From: Methylocystis sp. SC2
Lineage (GTDB): Bacteria; Pseudomonadota; Alphaproteobacteria; Rhizobiales; Beijerinckiaceae
Direction of reading: 5' to 3'
DNA length: 64,000 bases
Assembly: GCF_000304315.1 (NCBI RefSeq)
Contig: NC_018485.1
Span: 2,264,501 to 2,328,500 of the forward strand
Position 1 is the first letter of the stretch. Each line of letters starts with the position of its first letter. Position numbers and translations under genes: made by a program. Below, piece after piece: positions 43,444 through 51,157 of this stretch. The notes under the pieces are model-generated. The model was not told where the DNA came from, searched no databases, and saw only the letters and a program-made list of their open reading frames with translations.

Positions 43444-44426
43444 GGCGTCGACACCACGTCGCCGTCATGCAGGCCGGAAAGAATCTCGACCCGGTCGCCA
43501 TGCGCGTCGCCAAGCTGAATGACGACTTCCTCGCCGGAGGCGAGTCGGACGAAATCCACGCCGGCGCGTCGATAGACCGCGTTGCGCGGGATGATGATCG
43601 TGTCGCGCTTGCCGGTCGTGACGTAAACCCGCGCCCGTTCGCCGACGAAATAATCGCCGAGCCCCTCCACGTCGACGTCGGCGATGACGCGGCCGCCCTG
43701 AATTTCGGGATAGACGATGCGCACGCGACCCTGTTTGCGCCCGCCGCCCGCTTCCGCATGCAGGCCGCGCGCGCCGATCTCGACCTTGTCGCCGGCGCGC
43801 ATGAAACGCGCATGGCGCTCGGGCAATTGCAGACGCAGGATATATTTGTCTTCGGCGATCGTCGCGATGGTTTCGCCCGGCATGACGACGCGGCCGACGG
43901 AGGCCGGAATGGTGAGGATGCGGCCAGGGCCCGGCGCGCGCACCGAGCCTTCCGCCGCCTGCTGCTCGATCACGCTGCGGTCGGACCGCAAGGCCGAAAG
44001 GTTGCGGTCGGCGACGTCGAGCGCCGTCTTCGCCTGATCAAACAACGCCTTGGTATAGACGCCGCGCCGAAACAATTCCTGCGCGCGGTCGAAATCGCCC
44101 TGCGCCTTGTCGCGCTGCGCCTGCTGAGAGCGGATGCGCTGATCGAGCGCCTGCATCTGCAGAAAAAGCTTCTGATCGACGACCGACGCGATCTCCGCGC
44201 CGCCGGCGACGTCATCGCCCTCTTTGATCTTGAGCGCGCTCACGGTGCCGCCGATGCGGGCCCGCGCCGTCAATTGATGCGCCGGCTCCACCGAAGCGAC
44301 GACCGCCTTGAGGTCATCCACCGGGGCGACCCGGATCGTGATTTCTCCGGCGTTCGCGCCCAACGAATGCGTCAGCGCTGCGAGGAGCGCCGTCGGCGCG
44401 AGATAAGAGCGGCCCATCTGTCTCAT
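43440..44426 (-). CDS. RND periplasmic adaptor (membrane fusion protein)
   Basis: A 328-residue HlyD/AcrA-type adaptor with a signal peptide (about 1-26, ending GANA). Lipoyl half-motifs flank an alpha-hairpin with coiled coil (about 90-150, LQMQALDQRIRSQQAQRDKA), followed by beta-barrel and membrane-proximal domains. It links the RND pump to an outer membrane channel. First gene of the four-gene operon; an AT-rich candidate ArsR operator lies 29 bases upstream of its start. Confidence 0.94.
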   Translation of the reverse strand: MRQMGRSYLAPTALLAALTHSLGANAGEITIRVAPVDDLKAVVASVEPAHQLTARARIGGTVSALKIKEGDDVAGGAEIASVVDQKLFLQMQALDQRIRSQQAQRDKAQGDFDRAQELFRRGVYTKALFDQAKTALDVADRNLSALRSDRSVIEQQAAEGSVRAPGPGRILTIPASVGRVVMPGETIATIAEDKYILRLQLPERHARFMRAGDKVEIGARGLHAEAGGGRKQGRVRIVYPEIQGGRVIADVDVEGLGDYFVGERARVYVTTGKRDTIIIPRNAVYRRAGVDFVRLASGEEVVIQLGDAHGDRVEILSGLHDGDVVSTP

Positions 44427-44454
44427 ACGCTCAGTTATATGCGGAAAACATAAA

Positions 44455-44468
44455 TTAGCAATAGCGAA
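44455..44468 (-). promoter_or_regulatory. Candidate BigR/SqrR-type operator at the RND operon
   Basis: Read on the minus strand, TTCGCTATTGCTAA matches TTAGCTATTGCTTA at 55117 in 12 of 14 positions. It sits just upstream of the adaptor gene in an AT-rich promoter region that contrasts sharply with the surrounding GC-rich DNA. Proposed binding site for the ArsR-family regulator encoded at 44973. Confidence 0.5.
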
Positions 44469-44539
44469 TTTAATGACATGCGCGCCTGTTCAAACAAAAG
44501 CGGAAAGGGCGGCGCGCCGCGCTCCCGTGCGAGGCTTTG

Positions 44540-44779
44540 TCATCCCCAGAGGTTGCACCAGCCGCGCGCGCTGACGGCGCCGCTCACCACGCCGCATCCC
44601 GATGGTGGGTTGAAGTAGGAACAATTGGCGCAGCTTTGCCGGCCGTTGGGCGCGCCGCGATAGGCGGCGGCGGCTTTGCTCGTCCTGGCTCGCGCCGGCG
44701 TCGCCGCGCCGATCCCTGCGATCGCGGCGCCCAAGAGCGCAAGCAATGAGCGACGCGTCCGCGCGCGAAATCCGACCAT
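44540..44779 (-). CDS. HiPIP-like high-potential iron-sulfur protein
   Basis: A 79-residue exported protein. The signal peptide is twin-arginine-like (RRSLLALLGAAIAG, about 9-22). Four Cys, C50, C53, C62 and C75, in SCANCSYFNPP, SGCGVV and ARGWCNLWG match the HiPIP cluster-binding pattern, giving a periplasmic [4Fe-4S] electron carrier. GGGGAGG lies 6 bases before ATG 44779. Divergent from the arsR gene; could carry electrons in the sulfur-oxidation context next to SQR. Confidence 0.88.
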   Translation of the reverse strand: MVGFRARTRRSLLALLGAAIAGIGAATPARARTSKAAAAYRGAPNGRQSCANCSYFNPPSGCGVVSGAVSARGWCNLWG

Positions 44780-44936
44780 CTTCGCCTCCCCGGCCAATTC
44801 GCCCGCTCTTGGACGATTCAATAAATTAGGTTTAAGTAATATACCGCGCGGGCCTGCCGAATGAATGCGACATATCGCTCTCGATGACTCTTGCGGCGCT
44901 TTCGGCGTCTCGCCTTGGCGTCCGCGTCCGGCTGGC

Positions 44937-44977
44937 TTGACAATTATATTCAATAATCGTAATTTAGCTAGTATGAA
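44937..44977 (+). promoter_or_regulatory. Promoter and candidate operator of arsR
   Basis: A perfect -35 TTGACA at 44937-44942 and TAATTT at 44960-44965 with a 17-base spacer place the transcription start at about 44972, essentially at the ATG (44973), so the message may be leaderless. TTAGCTAGTATGAA at 44964-44977 overlaps the -10 and start and shares the TTAGCTA core with the sites at 44455 and 55117, a position suited to autorepression. The 193-base gap to the divergent HiPIP gene also has an AATAAATTAG stretch at 44819. Confidence 0.55.
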
Positions 44978-45332
44978 TGTAAATCTGCTTGCGCTCGCGC
45001 CGAAAGCTGCGGAAGCTGAGAGCTTTCTCAAGGCGCTGGCTAACCGCCATCGGCTGATGGTGCTTTGTCAGCTGCACGGGGGCGAGTTGTCGGTGACGAA
45101 GCTGCAGGAGGCGATCGGGCTCAGCCAATCGTCGCTGTCCCAGCATCTTGCCCGGCTGCGCGAGGACAAGCTCGTCAAGACCCGCCGCGAATCGCAGACG
45201 ATTTACTATTCCTTGGCCGACGGCAATGTCTCTCGGATCATCGGACTGCTCTATGAAATGTTCTGCGCCGAGCAGTGCGGCAAGTCGACCAAACCGCGCG
45301 CACGCGCCAAATCGAAGGAACTCACGCGATGA
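44973..45332 (+). CDS. ArsR-family persulfide-responsive repressor, BigR/SqrR type
   Basis: A 119-residue winged-helix ArsR protein. The DNA-recognition helix lies in LQEAIGLSQSSLSQHLARLRED. Cys32 (LMVLCQLHG) and Cys98 (LYEMFCAEQC) are 66 residues apart, the same separation as the paired persulfide-sensing cysteines of SqrR (41/107) and BigR (42/108), where a tetrasulfide bridge releases DNA. Metal-site residues of classical ArsR/SmtB are not evident. Its ATGA overlap with a DUF2892 gene mirrors known bigR operons. Confidence 0.9.
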   Translation: MNVNLLALAPKAAEAESFLKALANRHRLMVLCQLHGGELSVTKLQEAIGLSQSSLSQHLARLREDKLVKTRRESQTIYYSLADGNVSRIIGLLYEMFCAEQCGKSTKPRARAKSKELTR

Positions 45333-45529
45333 GCATTGATCGCATCGTTATGGCTTTCGCCGGGACCATGGTGCTCCTGAGCCTGCTCTTGGCGCAGGTG
45401 TTCAGTCCGTGGTGGCTGTTGCTGACCGCTTTCGTCGGCGTCAATCTGCTGCAGGCGGCCTTCACCGGCCTTTGCCCGCTGGCGATGGCGTTGAAGCGCT
45501 ACGGCGCCAAGTCAGGCGCCGCCTTCTAA
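45329..45529 (+). CDS. DUF2892 (YgaP-type) membrane protein
   Basis: A 66-residue two-helix membrane protein of the DUF2892 family, the membrane segment that in YgaP is fused to a rhodanese. Helices at about 7-25 and 28-48, with GLCPLAMALKRYG after the second; the Cys in this motif is typical. It starts inside the stop codon of the arsR gene (ATGA), so both are translated together. In bigR-type operons this family accompanies sulfide and persulfide detoxification. Confidence 0.92.
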   Translation: MSIDRIVMAFAGTMVLLSLLLAQVFSPWWLLLTAFVGVNLLQAAFTGLCPLAMALKRYGAKSGAAF

Positions 45530-45613
45530 ACGTCATCGACGTTCAGCATGGGCGCGCTAATCGTTTGCGGCGCGTTCAAGTGAAGACTTTGGATCGTGAG
45601 CGACGAAGGGCAG

Positions 45614-46285
45614 ATGATGGCGTCCGATTGGGTCGACGAAACGCCTTCCTTGCGCAGCCTTGACGCTGCGACGAAGACTCTTCTGCGCGACTCGGTCGTG
45701 CGCAAGCACATCCCGCGCGGCGCGGTGCTGTTTCGGCCGGGAGATCAATGCGTCCATTTTCCGCTGATCGTCTCGGGCTCCGTGCGCGTGCAGCGGGTGA
45801 CCGAATCGGGCCGGGAAATCGTGCTCTACCGGGTCGGCGCGAACGAAACCTGCATTCTGACGACAGCCTCGCTGCTCTCCGACGACGCCTACGCGGCCGA
45901 GGGGGTCGCCGAAACTGACGTCATCGCCTATGTCGTGCCGGCCGATCGCTTCAACGCGCTGATGAACACGTCCGAAGCTTTTCGTGGGCTGGTGTTCGAA
46001 GGCTACGGCAAGCGTCTCGCCACGCTGATGTCGCGCATCGAGGAAATCGTCTGCACCCGCATCAATGTTCGCCTGGCCGAACGTCTTCTGGCGCTGCGCG
46101 GCGCAGGCGACAAGATCGCCGCCACGCAGCAGGCGCTCGCCGCCGATCTCGGCACCGCGCGCGAAGTCGTCGGCCGCACGCTGAAGGCGTTTGAGCGCTG
46201 CGGCTGGATAAAATTGTCGCGGGGCGGCGCCGAGATCGTCAATCTGGCGGCGTTGCGTTCGCTCTGCGACGCACAGCGTGACTAA
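45614..46285 (+). CDS. Crp/Fnr family transcriptional regulator
   Basis: A cyclic-nucleotide-binding-fold regulator of 223 residues with an N-terminal jelly roll (LFRPGDQCVHFPLIVSGSVRVQ) and a C-terminal winged HTH (ALAADLGTAREVVGRTLKAFERCGWIKL split across about 170-195). It lacks the four-Cys FNR iron-sulfur signature near the N-terminus, although isolated Cys occur (DQCVHF, NETCIL). GTG 45596 is a possible earlier start; ATG 45614 follows AAGGGC. Directly upstream of SQR and the bd oxidase genes, it is a plausible regulator of them. Confidence 0.9.
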   Translation: MMASDWVDETPSLRSLDAATKTLLRDSVVRKHIPRGAVLFRPGDQCVHFPLIVSGSVRVQRVTESGREIVLYRVGANETCILTTASLLSDDAYAAEGVAETDVIAYVVPADRFNALMNTSEAFRGLVFEGYGKRLATLMSRIEEIVCTRINVRLAERLLALRGAGDKIAATQQALAADLGTAREVVGRTLKAFERCGWIKLSRGGAEIVNLAALRSLCDAQRD

Positions 46286-46288
46286 GTC
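46280..46288. promoter_or_regulatory. GACTAAGTC palindrome, copy 2
   Basis: The GACTAAGTC palindrome coincides with the stop codon of the Crp/Fnr gene and lies 95 bases upstream of the SQR start. See copies at 33176 and 50768. Whether it is an operator or chance cannot be decided from this window. Confidence 0.35.
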
Positions 46289-46382
46289 GCGGACATGGAC
46301 TCGATAAGCGTGCATGTCGTCGCCAACGCGCGCAACCGTCAGCGCGAAACGTGATGCGCGCAACGCGCAAGGGGGGACTTAC

Positions 46383-47666
46383 ATGGCTCATATCGTCGTC
46401 ATGGGCGCGGGGATCGGCGGCGTCGCCGCGGCGCTCGAAGTCCGCGAGGGACTTGCAAAGCAACATCAGGTTACGGTCGTTTCGGAGCTTGAGAATTTCC
46501 AGTTCACGCCGTCCAATCCCTGGCTCGCCGTGCAATGGCGCAAGCCGGAAGAACTCAAGGTGCCGCTCGCGCCGGTCTTCAAGAAGAAGAAGATCAATTT
46601 CATTCCCGTCGGCGCGAAGCGCGTTCTGCCTGACGAAAACCGTCTCGAACTGCAGAATGGCGAGAGCGTCGCCTACGATTATCTCGTTATTGCGACCGGT
46701 CCGAAACTCGCCTTTGAGGAATTGCCGGGACTTGGACCGCACGGCGGACACACGCATTCGATCTGCACCCTGCAACATGCCGAGATCGCATCGAAAGCCT
46801 ATGAGGAGTTCTGCAAGAATCCCGGCCCGATCATCATCGGCGCGGCGCCCGGCGTCTCCTGCTTTGGTCCGGCGTATGAATACGCCATGATCCTTTCCAC
46901 CGACCTGCGTCGGCGCGGCATCCGCGACAAGGTGCCGATGACGTACATCACGTCCGAGCCCTATGTCGGCCATCTGGGTTTGGGCGGCGTCGGCGATACG
47001 AAAGGGATGCTCGAATCGGCGTTCCGCGATCGCGACATCAAATGGATCGTCAACGCCAAGACGACCGCCATCGAACCCGGCCTTCTCAAATGCGTCGAGC
47101 TCGATGATCTGGGACAGGTCAAGAAAGAACACGAAGTGCCGTTCAAATTCGCCATGGTGATGCCGGCCTTCAAAGGCGTCGACGCGCTGATGGGCGTCGA
47201 GGGACTGGTCAATCCGCGCGGCTTCGTCATCATCGACAAGAATCAGCGCAATCCGAAATATCGAAATGTTTTCGGCGTCGGCGTCTGCGTCGCCATCCCG
47301 CCCGTCGAGGCGACGCCGGTGCCCACTGGCACGCCGAAGACCGGCTATATGATCGAGTCGATGGTGACGGCGACGGCGCATAATATCGCCGCGCTGATCG
47401 CCGGTCGCGAAGCAAAGGAAGAAGGCACGTGGAATGCGGTTTGCTTGGCGGATTTCGGCGACAAGGGCGTCGCCTTCGTCGCGAAGCCGCAAATTCCGCC
47501 GCGTAACGTCAACTGGTCGAGCGAGGGGCGGTGGGTGCATCTCGCCAAGATCGCCTATGAGAAATACTTCCTGCGCAAGGTCCGCAAGGGACAGAGCGAG
47601 CCTGTTTACGAGCGTTACATCATGAAACTGCTCGGCATCGAACGGCTGCGCCGCGCGCTGTCATAA
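46383..47666 (+). CDS. sqr: Sulfide:quinone oxidoreductase
   Basis: FAD flavoprotein of 427 residues that oxidises sulfide to polysulfide or persulfide and passes electrons to quinone at the membrane. FAD-binding GAGIGGVAAALEV (9-21), and ATGPKL at 105-110. The three redox cysteines are Cys128, Cys160 (GAAPGVSCFGPAYEYA) and Cys354 (NAVCLADFGDKG), matching the C128/C160/C356 arrangement of Acidithiobacillus SQR. The C-terminal amphipathic region (HLAKIAYEKYFLRK) suits membrane attachment. ATG 46383 follows AAGGGGGGA. Directly upstream of the cytochrome bd genes. Confidence 0.93.
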   Translation: MAHIVVMGAGIGGVAAALEVREGLAKQHQVTVVSELENFQFTPSNPWLAVQWRKPEELKVPLAPVFKKKKINFIPVGAKRVLPDENRLELQNGESVAYDYLVIATGPKLAFEELPGLGPHGGHTHSICTLQHAEIASKAYEEFCKNPGPIIIGAAPGVSCFGPAYEYAMILSTDLRRRGIRDKVPMTYITSEPYVGHLGLGGVGDTKGMLESAFRDRDIKWIVNAKTTAIEPGLLKCVELDDLGQVKKEHEVPFKFAMVMPAFKGVDALMGVEGLVNPRGFVIIDKNQRNPKYRNVFGVGVCVAIPPVEATPVPTGTPKTGYMIESMVTATAHNIAALIAGREAKEEGTWNAVCLADFGDKGVAFVAKPQIPPRNVNWSSEGRWVHLAKIAYEKYFLRKVRKGQSEPVYERYIMKLLGIERLRRALS

Positions 47667-47719
47667 GACGGCGCCGCAGCCATGCAACGCTAGGGCGTGC
47701 AACGCGAGGGGATGAGTCG

Positions 47720-47878
47720 ATGCGCACAAGGCCTTTGGGACGCGAGATCGCCATCGCGCTTGGGTTCAAGCTGCTGGCGCTCATTGCGCTCTACATCGCG
47801 TTCTTCGGTCCCGCGCATCGCATTAGAGTGACGCCGGCGCAGATGGCGGAAGCGCTGTCCGCCACCGCGCCGCGCTGA
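47720..47878 (+). CDS. cydP: Cytochrome bd accessory small subunit CydP
   Basis: A 52-residue single-helix protein, ATG 47720 to TGA 47876-47878. The sequence has the CydP pattern: basic start (RPLGREIAIALGFKLLAL), helix, then LYIAFFGPAHRIRVT. It sits 19 bases ahead of cydA, the family's usual position. Small bd-oxidase subunits of this kind assist assembly or stability of CydAB. Confidence 0.88.
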   Translation: MRTRPLGREIAIALGFKLLALIALYIAFFGPAHRIRVTPAQMAEALSATAPR

Positions 47879-47897
47879 CATCGATCAGGAGCTCAAA

Positions 47898-49472
47898 ATG
47901 TTCGAACTCGACGTCGTCACGCTCTCGCGCCTGCAGTTTGCGCTAACGGCGATGTATCACTTCCTGTTCGTGCCGCTGACGCTCGGCCTCGCCCTGCTGC
48001 TCGCCATCATGGAGAGCGTCTATGTGATGACGGGGCGAAAGGTCTGGAAAGAGGCGACGCAGTTCTGGGGCACGCTGTTTGGCATCAATTTCGCCATGGG
48101 CGTCGCCACCGGCGTCACCATGGAATTTCAGTTTGGCACCAACTGGGCCTATTACTCGCATTATGTCGGCGACATTTTCGGCGCGCCGCTCGCCATCGAA
48201 GGGCTGATGGCGTTCTTCCTCGAAGCGACCTTCGTCGGGCTGTTCTTCTTCGGCTGGAATCGCTTGGGCAAGGTGCAGCATCTCATCGTCACCTGGCTCG
48301 TCGCGCTCGGCGCCAATTTCTCGGCGCTGTGGATTCTCGTCGCCAACGCCTGGATGCAGAACCCGGTCGGCGCCGCGTTCAACCCGCAGACGATGCGCAT
48401 GGAGCTGACCTCCTTCACGGAGGTGCTGTTCAATCCCGTGGCGCAGTCGAAATTCGTGCACACGGTCAGCGCCGGCTATGTCACGGGCGCGATGTTTGTC
48501 ATGTCGATCGCCGCCTATTTCATTTTGAACCGACGTCACGTCGATATCGCGCGCCGCTCGCTGACGGTGGCGGCGAGCTTCGGCCTCGCTTCCGCGCTTT
48601 CGGTCGTCGTGCTCGGCGATGAGAGCGGCTATACGGCGGGCGAGAACCAGAAGATGAAGATCGCCGCGATCGAGGCGATGTGGGAGACGGAGCCGCCGCC
48701 GGCGTCCTTTACGGTCTTCGGCTTTCCCGATCTCAAGAGTGAAACGACGAAAGACGAAATTCGCATACCCTACCTTCTGGGCCTGATCGCGACGCGCTCG
48801 CTCGATAAGCCGGTGGAAGGCGTGAAAGCGTTGGTCGAGCGCGCGGAGACGCGCATCCGCAACGGCATGGCGGGGTATCAGTGGCTCGCGAAAGAAGGCG
48901 GCCATCCCAACGCCGTGGTTCCGCCGGAACTCGAAGCGTCGATGCGCGACGTCGGCCATTCGCTGCTCGTCAAGCGCATTCGCCCCGACATCGAAAATGC
49001 GACCGACGCGCAGATCCATGAAGCGGCGATGTCGACGATCCCCGACGTGCCGGTGCTGTTCTGGTCGTTCCGACTCATGGTGGCGCTCGGCTTCTATTTC
49101 ATCGCGCTCTTCGCCGTGGCGTTTTACCTCTCGAGCCGGCGACGCTGCGGGAAGCCCTGGTTCCTACGCATGACCATGTATAGCCTGCCGTTGCCCTGGG
49201 TCGCCGCCGAACTGGGCTGGATCGTCGCGGAATATGGCCGGCAGCCGTGGATCATCGACGGCACGATGCCGACCTTCCTCGGCGTCTCCAACATCCCTGC
49301 GTCGAATGTGGCGGCGAGCCTCGCGGCCTTCGTGCTGTTCTACAGCGCTCTCGCCGTCATCGACGTCGCGCTCATCGTCAAATATGTCCGCATCGGCCCG
49401 CGCTCGGAGGTCGAGCCCCAAACCAGCGGCGCGCCGGTGCTACCCGCGCCGGCGCCGGCGCAAACCCGATAG
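47898..49472 (+). CDS. cydA: Cytochrome bd ubiquinol oxidase subunit I
   Basis: CydA, 524 residues, carries hemes b558, b595 and d and the quinol site. SRLQFALTAMYHFLFVPLTLG at the N-terminus includes the heme b595 His. The Q-loop is the long E. coli-like type (KDEIRIPYLLGLIATRSL, then RAETRIRNGMAGY), not the short CIO type. GRQPW motif at about 445. Bd oxidases have high oxygen affinity and resist sulfide, which fits the SQR gene just upstream. Operon cydP-cydA-cydB-cydX. Confidence 0.98.
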   Translation: MFELDVVTLSRLQFALTAMYHFLFVPLTLGLALLLAIMESVYVMTGRKVWKEATQFWGTLFGINFAMGVATGVTMEFQFGTNWAYYSHYVGDIFGAPLAIEGLMAFFLEATFVGLFFFGWNRLGKVQHLIVTWLVALGANFSALWILVANAWMQNPVGAAFNPQTMRMELTSFTEVLFNPVAQSKFVHTVSAGYVTGAMFVMSIAAYFILNRRHVDIARRSLTVAASFGLASALSVVVLGDESGYTAGENQKMKIAAIEAMWETEPPPASFTVFGFPDLKSETTKDEIRIPYLLGLIATRSLDKPVEGVKALVERAETRIRNGMAGYQWLAKEGGHPNAVVPPELEASMRDVGHSLLVKRIRPDIENATDAQIHEAAMSTIPDVPVLFWSFRLMVALGFYFIALFAVAFYLSSRRRCGKPWFLRMTMYSLPLPWVAAELGWIVAEYGRQPWIIDGTMPTFLGVSNIPASNVAASLAAFVLFYSALAVIDVALIVKYVRIGPRSEVEPQTSGAPVLPAPAPAQTR

Positions 49473-49486
49473 GAAAGGCGAAAGCG

Positions 49487-50626
49487 ATGTTCGACTATAT
49501 GACGCTTCGCTTCATTTGGTGGGCGATTCTCGGCGTCCTGCTCGTGGGCTTCGCGGTCATGGACGGCTTCGACATTGGCGTCGCCATGCTGCATCCTTTC
49601 GTTGCGCGTAATGACGCGCAGCGGCGCGTGAGCCTGAACACGATCGGTCCTGTCTGGGAGGGCAATCAGGTCTGGTTCATTCTCGGGGGCGGCGCGGCCT
49701 TCGCGGCGTGGCCGCCGCTTTATGCGGTGTCCTTCTCCGGCTTCTATCTTGCGATGCTGCTGGTGCTGATCGGTCTCATTCTACGGCCGGTGGCGATCAC
49801 CTTCCGCGACAAAAGACCCGAGAGCGGCTGGCGCGAAACCTGGGACTGGCTGTTCTTCGCGTCCGGCTTTGTCCCCGCGCTGATTTTCGGCGTCGCCTTC
49901 GGCAATCTTCTGCAGGGCGTTCCCTTTCATTTCGATCAGCAGCTGCGCGCGACCTATGAGGGCGGTCTCCTGGGTCTGCTCAATCCCTTCGCCTTGCTCT
50001 GCGGCCTCGTGAGCGTGGCGATGCTCGTGATGCAGGGCGCCGCCTGGCTGAGCGTCAAAAGCGAGGGCGAGGTTTCCGTCCGCGCCCGGCGGTATGGCGC
50101 GCTCGCGGCGATCCTGCTTGTTCTGCTCATTTCCGCTGCGGGACTGTGGACGATGCTTGGCGTCGAAGGATTTCGCATCGACAGCGTCATCGAACATGCG
50201 GGGCCCTCGAATCCGCTGGCGAAAACTGTGACGCGCGAAGCCGGCGCCTGGTTCGACAATTATCGCGCCTACCCCTGGATGATCGCGGCCCCCGCGCTGG
50301 CCTATGCAGGCGCGCTGGTTGCGGCGCTGGCCTTCGTCTTCTCGGCGCGATGGATCGCGTTTCTCGCCAGCAGCCTTTCGGTTGCGGGCGTCGCGACCAT
50401 GGCGGGCTTCAGCATGTTCCCCTTCCTGCTGCCGTCGTCGACCCATCCGAGCCAAAGCCTGACGGTCTGGGACGCATCGTCGAGCAAAGCGACGCTCTCG
50501 CTCATGCTCATTGCGGTGATCGTCTTTCTGCCGATCGTCCTTGCCTACACCAGTTGGGTCTACTACGTGCTGCGCGGCGCAGTGAGCGAGGCGGCGATCC
50601 GTCGCGGCGACGATTACTATTATTGA
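49487..50626 (+). CDS. cydB: Cytochrome bd ubiquinol oxidase subunit II
   Basis: CydB, 379 residues, nine-helix partner of CydA. Recognised from FAVMDGFDIGVAMLHPF near residues 22-38, IGPVWEGNQVWFI (about 52-64) and FPFLLPSSTHPSQSLTVWDASSSKATL near the C-terminus. ATG 49487 is preceded by AGGAAAGG; it begins 14 bases after cydA. Confidence 0.98.
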   Translation: MFDYMTLRFIWWAILGVLLVGFAVMDGFDIGVAMLHPFVARNDAQRRVSLNTIGPVWEGNQVWFILGGGAAFAAWPPLYAVSFSGFYLAMLLVLIGLILRPVAITFRDKRPESGWRETWDWLFFASGFVPALIFGVAFGNLLQGVPFHFDQQLRATYEGGLLGLLNPFALLCGLVSVAMLVMQGAAWLSVKSEGEVSVRARRYGALAAILLVLLISAAGLWTMLGVEGFRIDSVIEHAGPSNPLAKTVTREAGAWFDNYRAYPWMIAAPALAYAGALVAALAFVFSARWIAFLASSLSVAGVATMAGFSMFPFLLPSSTHPSQSLTVWDASSSKATLSLMLIAVIVFLPIVLAYTSWVYYVLRGAVSEAAIRRGDDYYY

Positions 50627-50643
50627 GCGGGAGAAAGCGTGCG

Positions 50644-50748
50644 ATGTGGTATTTTTCCTGGATATTGGGACTTGGGCTCGCCTGCGCCTTCGCCATTCTC
50701 AACGCCATGTGGCTCGAACTCGACGACGACGACGACAGGCGGAAATAA
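50644..50748 (+). CDS. cydX: Cytochrome bd small subunit CydX
   Basis: A 34-residue single-helix subunit, ATG 50644 to TAA 50746-50748, beginning MWYFSWILGLGLACAFAILN and ending in an Asp-rich cytoplasmic tail. MWYFSWILG and the acidic end are the CydX/CbdX hallmark. It stabilises heme d in the bd complex. Starts 17 bases after cydB behind a GAGAAAG site. Confidence 0.95.
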   Translation: MWYFSWILGLGLACAFAILNAMWLELDDDDDRRK

Positions 50749-50767
50749 GCGGCGCCGCCTCCAGCGA

Positions 50768-50776
50768 GACTTAGTC
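50768..50776. promoter_or_regulatory. GACTTAGTC palindrome, copy 3
   Basis: The reverse-complement reading of GACTAAGTC, 65 bases ahead of the DUF2892 gene at 50841. Third copy of the motif noted at 33176 and 46280. Confidence 0.35.
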
Positions 50777-50840
50777 GCTGTGCGATCTCACGCGAGGCGA
50801 TAGCCTGACATTACGATCGCCGCAGAGAAGGGAGACAGTC

Positions 50841-51026
50841 ATGGTCGCTAATATCGGAAGGACCGATCGGATCATCCGCATCGTCGCCGGACTCTTCTTG
50901 CTCAGCCTCGTCTTCATCGGTCCGCAGACATTGTGGGGACTGCTCGGGCTCATCCCGCTGACCACGGCCTTCTTCAATTTCTGCCCGGCGTATAAAGTTC
51001 TGGGCATGGATACGCTCGGCAAGTAG
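50841..51026 (+). CDS. DUF2892 (YgaP-type) membrane protein
   Basis: A second DUF2892 protein, 61 residues, with the typical N-terminus VANIGRTDRIIRIVAG, two helices (about 11-27 and 30-46) and the LTTAFFNFCPAYKVLG ending with its conserved Cys. GAGAAGGGAGAC provides the ribosome site. Its paralog lies at 45329 beside the ArsR gene. It may take part in sulfide or sulfane-sulfur transfer at the membrane. Confidence 0.93.
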   Translation: MVANIGRTDRIIRIVAGLFLLSLVFIGPQTLWGLLGLIPLTTAFFNFCPAYKVLGMDTLGK

Positions 51027-51157
51027 TCGGGCAAGTAATCGGGCAAATAGATCCATCTCGCGCGCAGGTCACGGCGCGAAAATGGAACGAGCAGTGCGGC
51101 CGACGCTCGCGACGCCAGCCGCAATCAGACGCCGCGCGGCGAGGCGTTGAAACTTAA

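Noticed and set aside
44618..44647. GGAAC and CGTT pair inside the HiPIP gene
   Set aside because: Spacer is 21 bases, and the pair lies within coding sequence.
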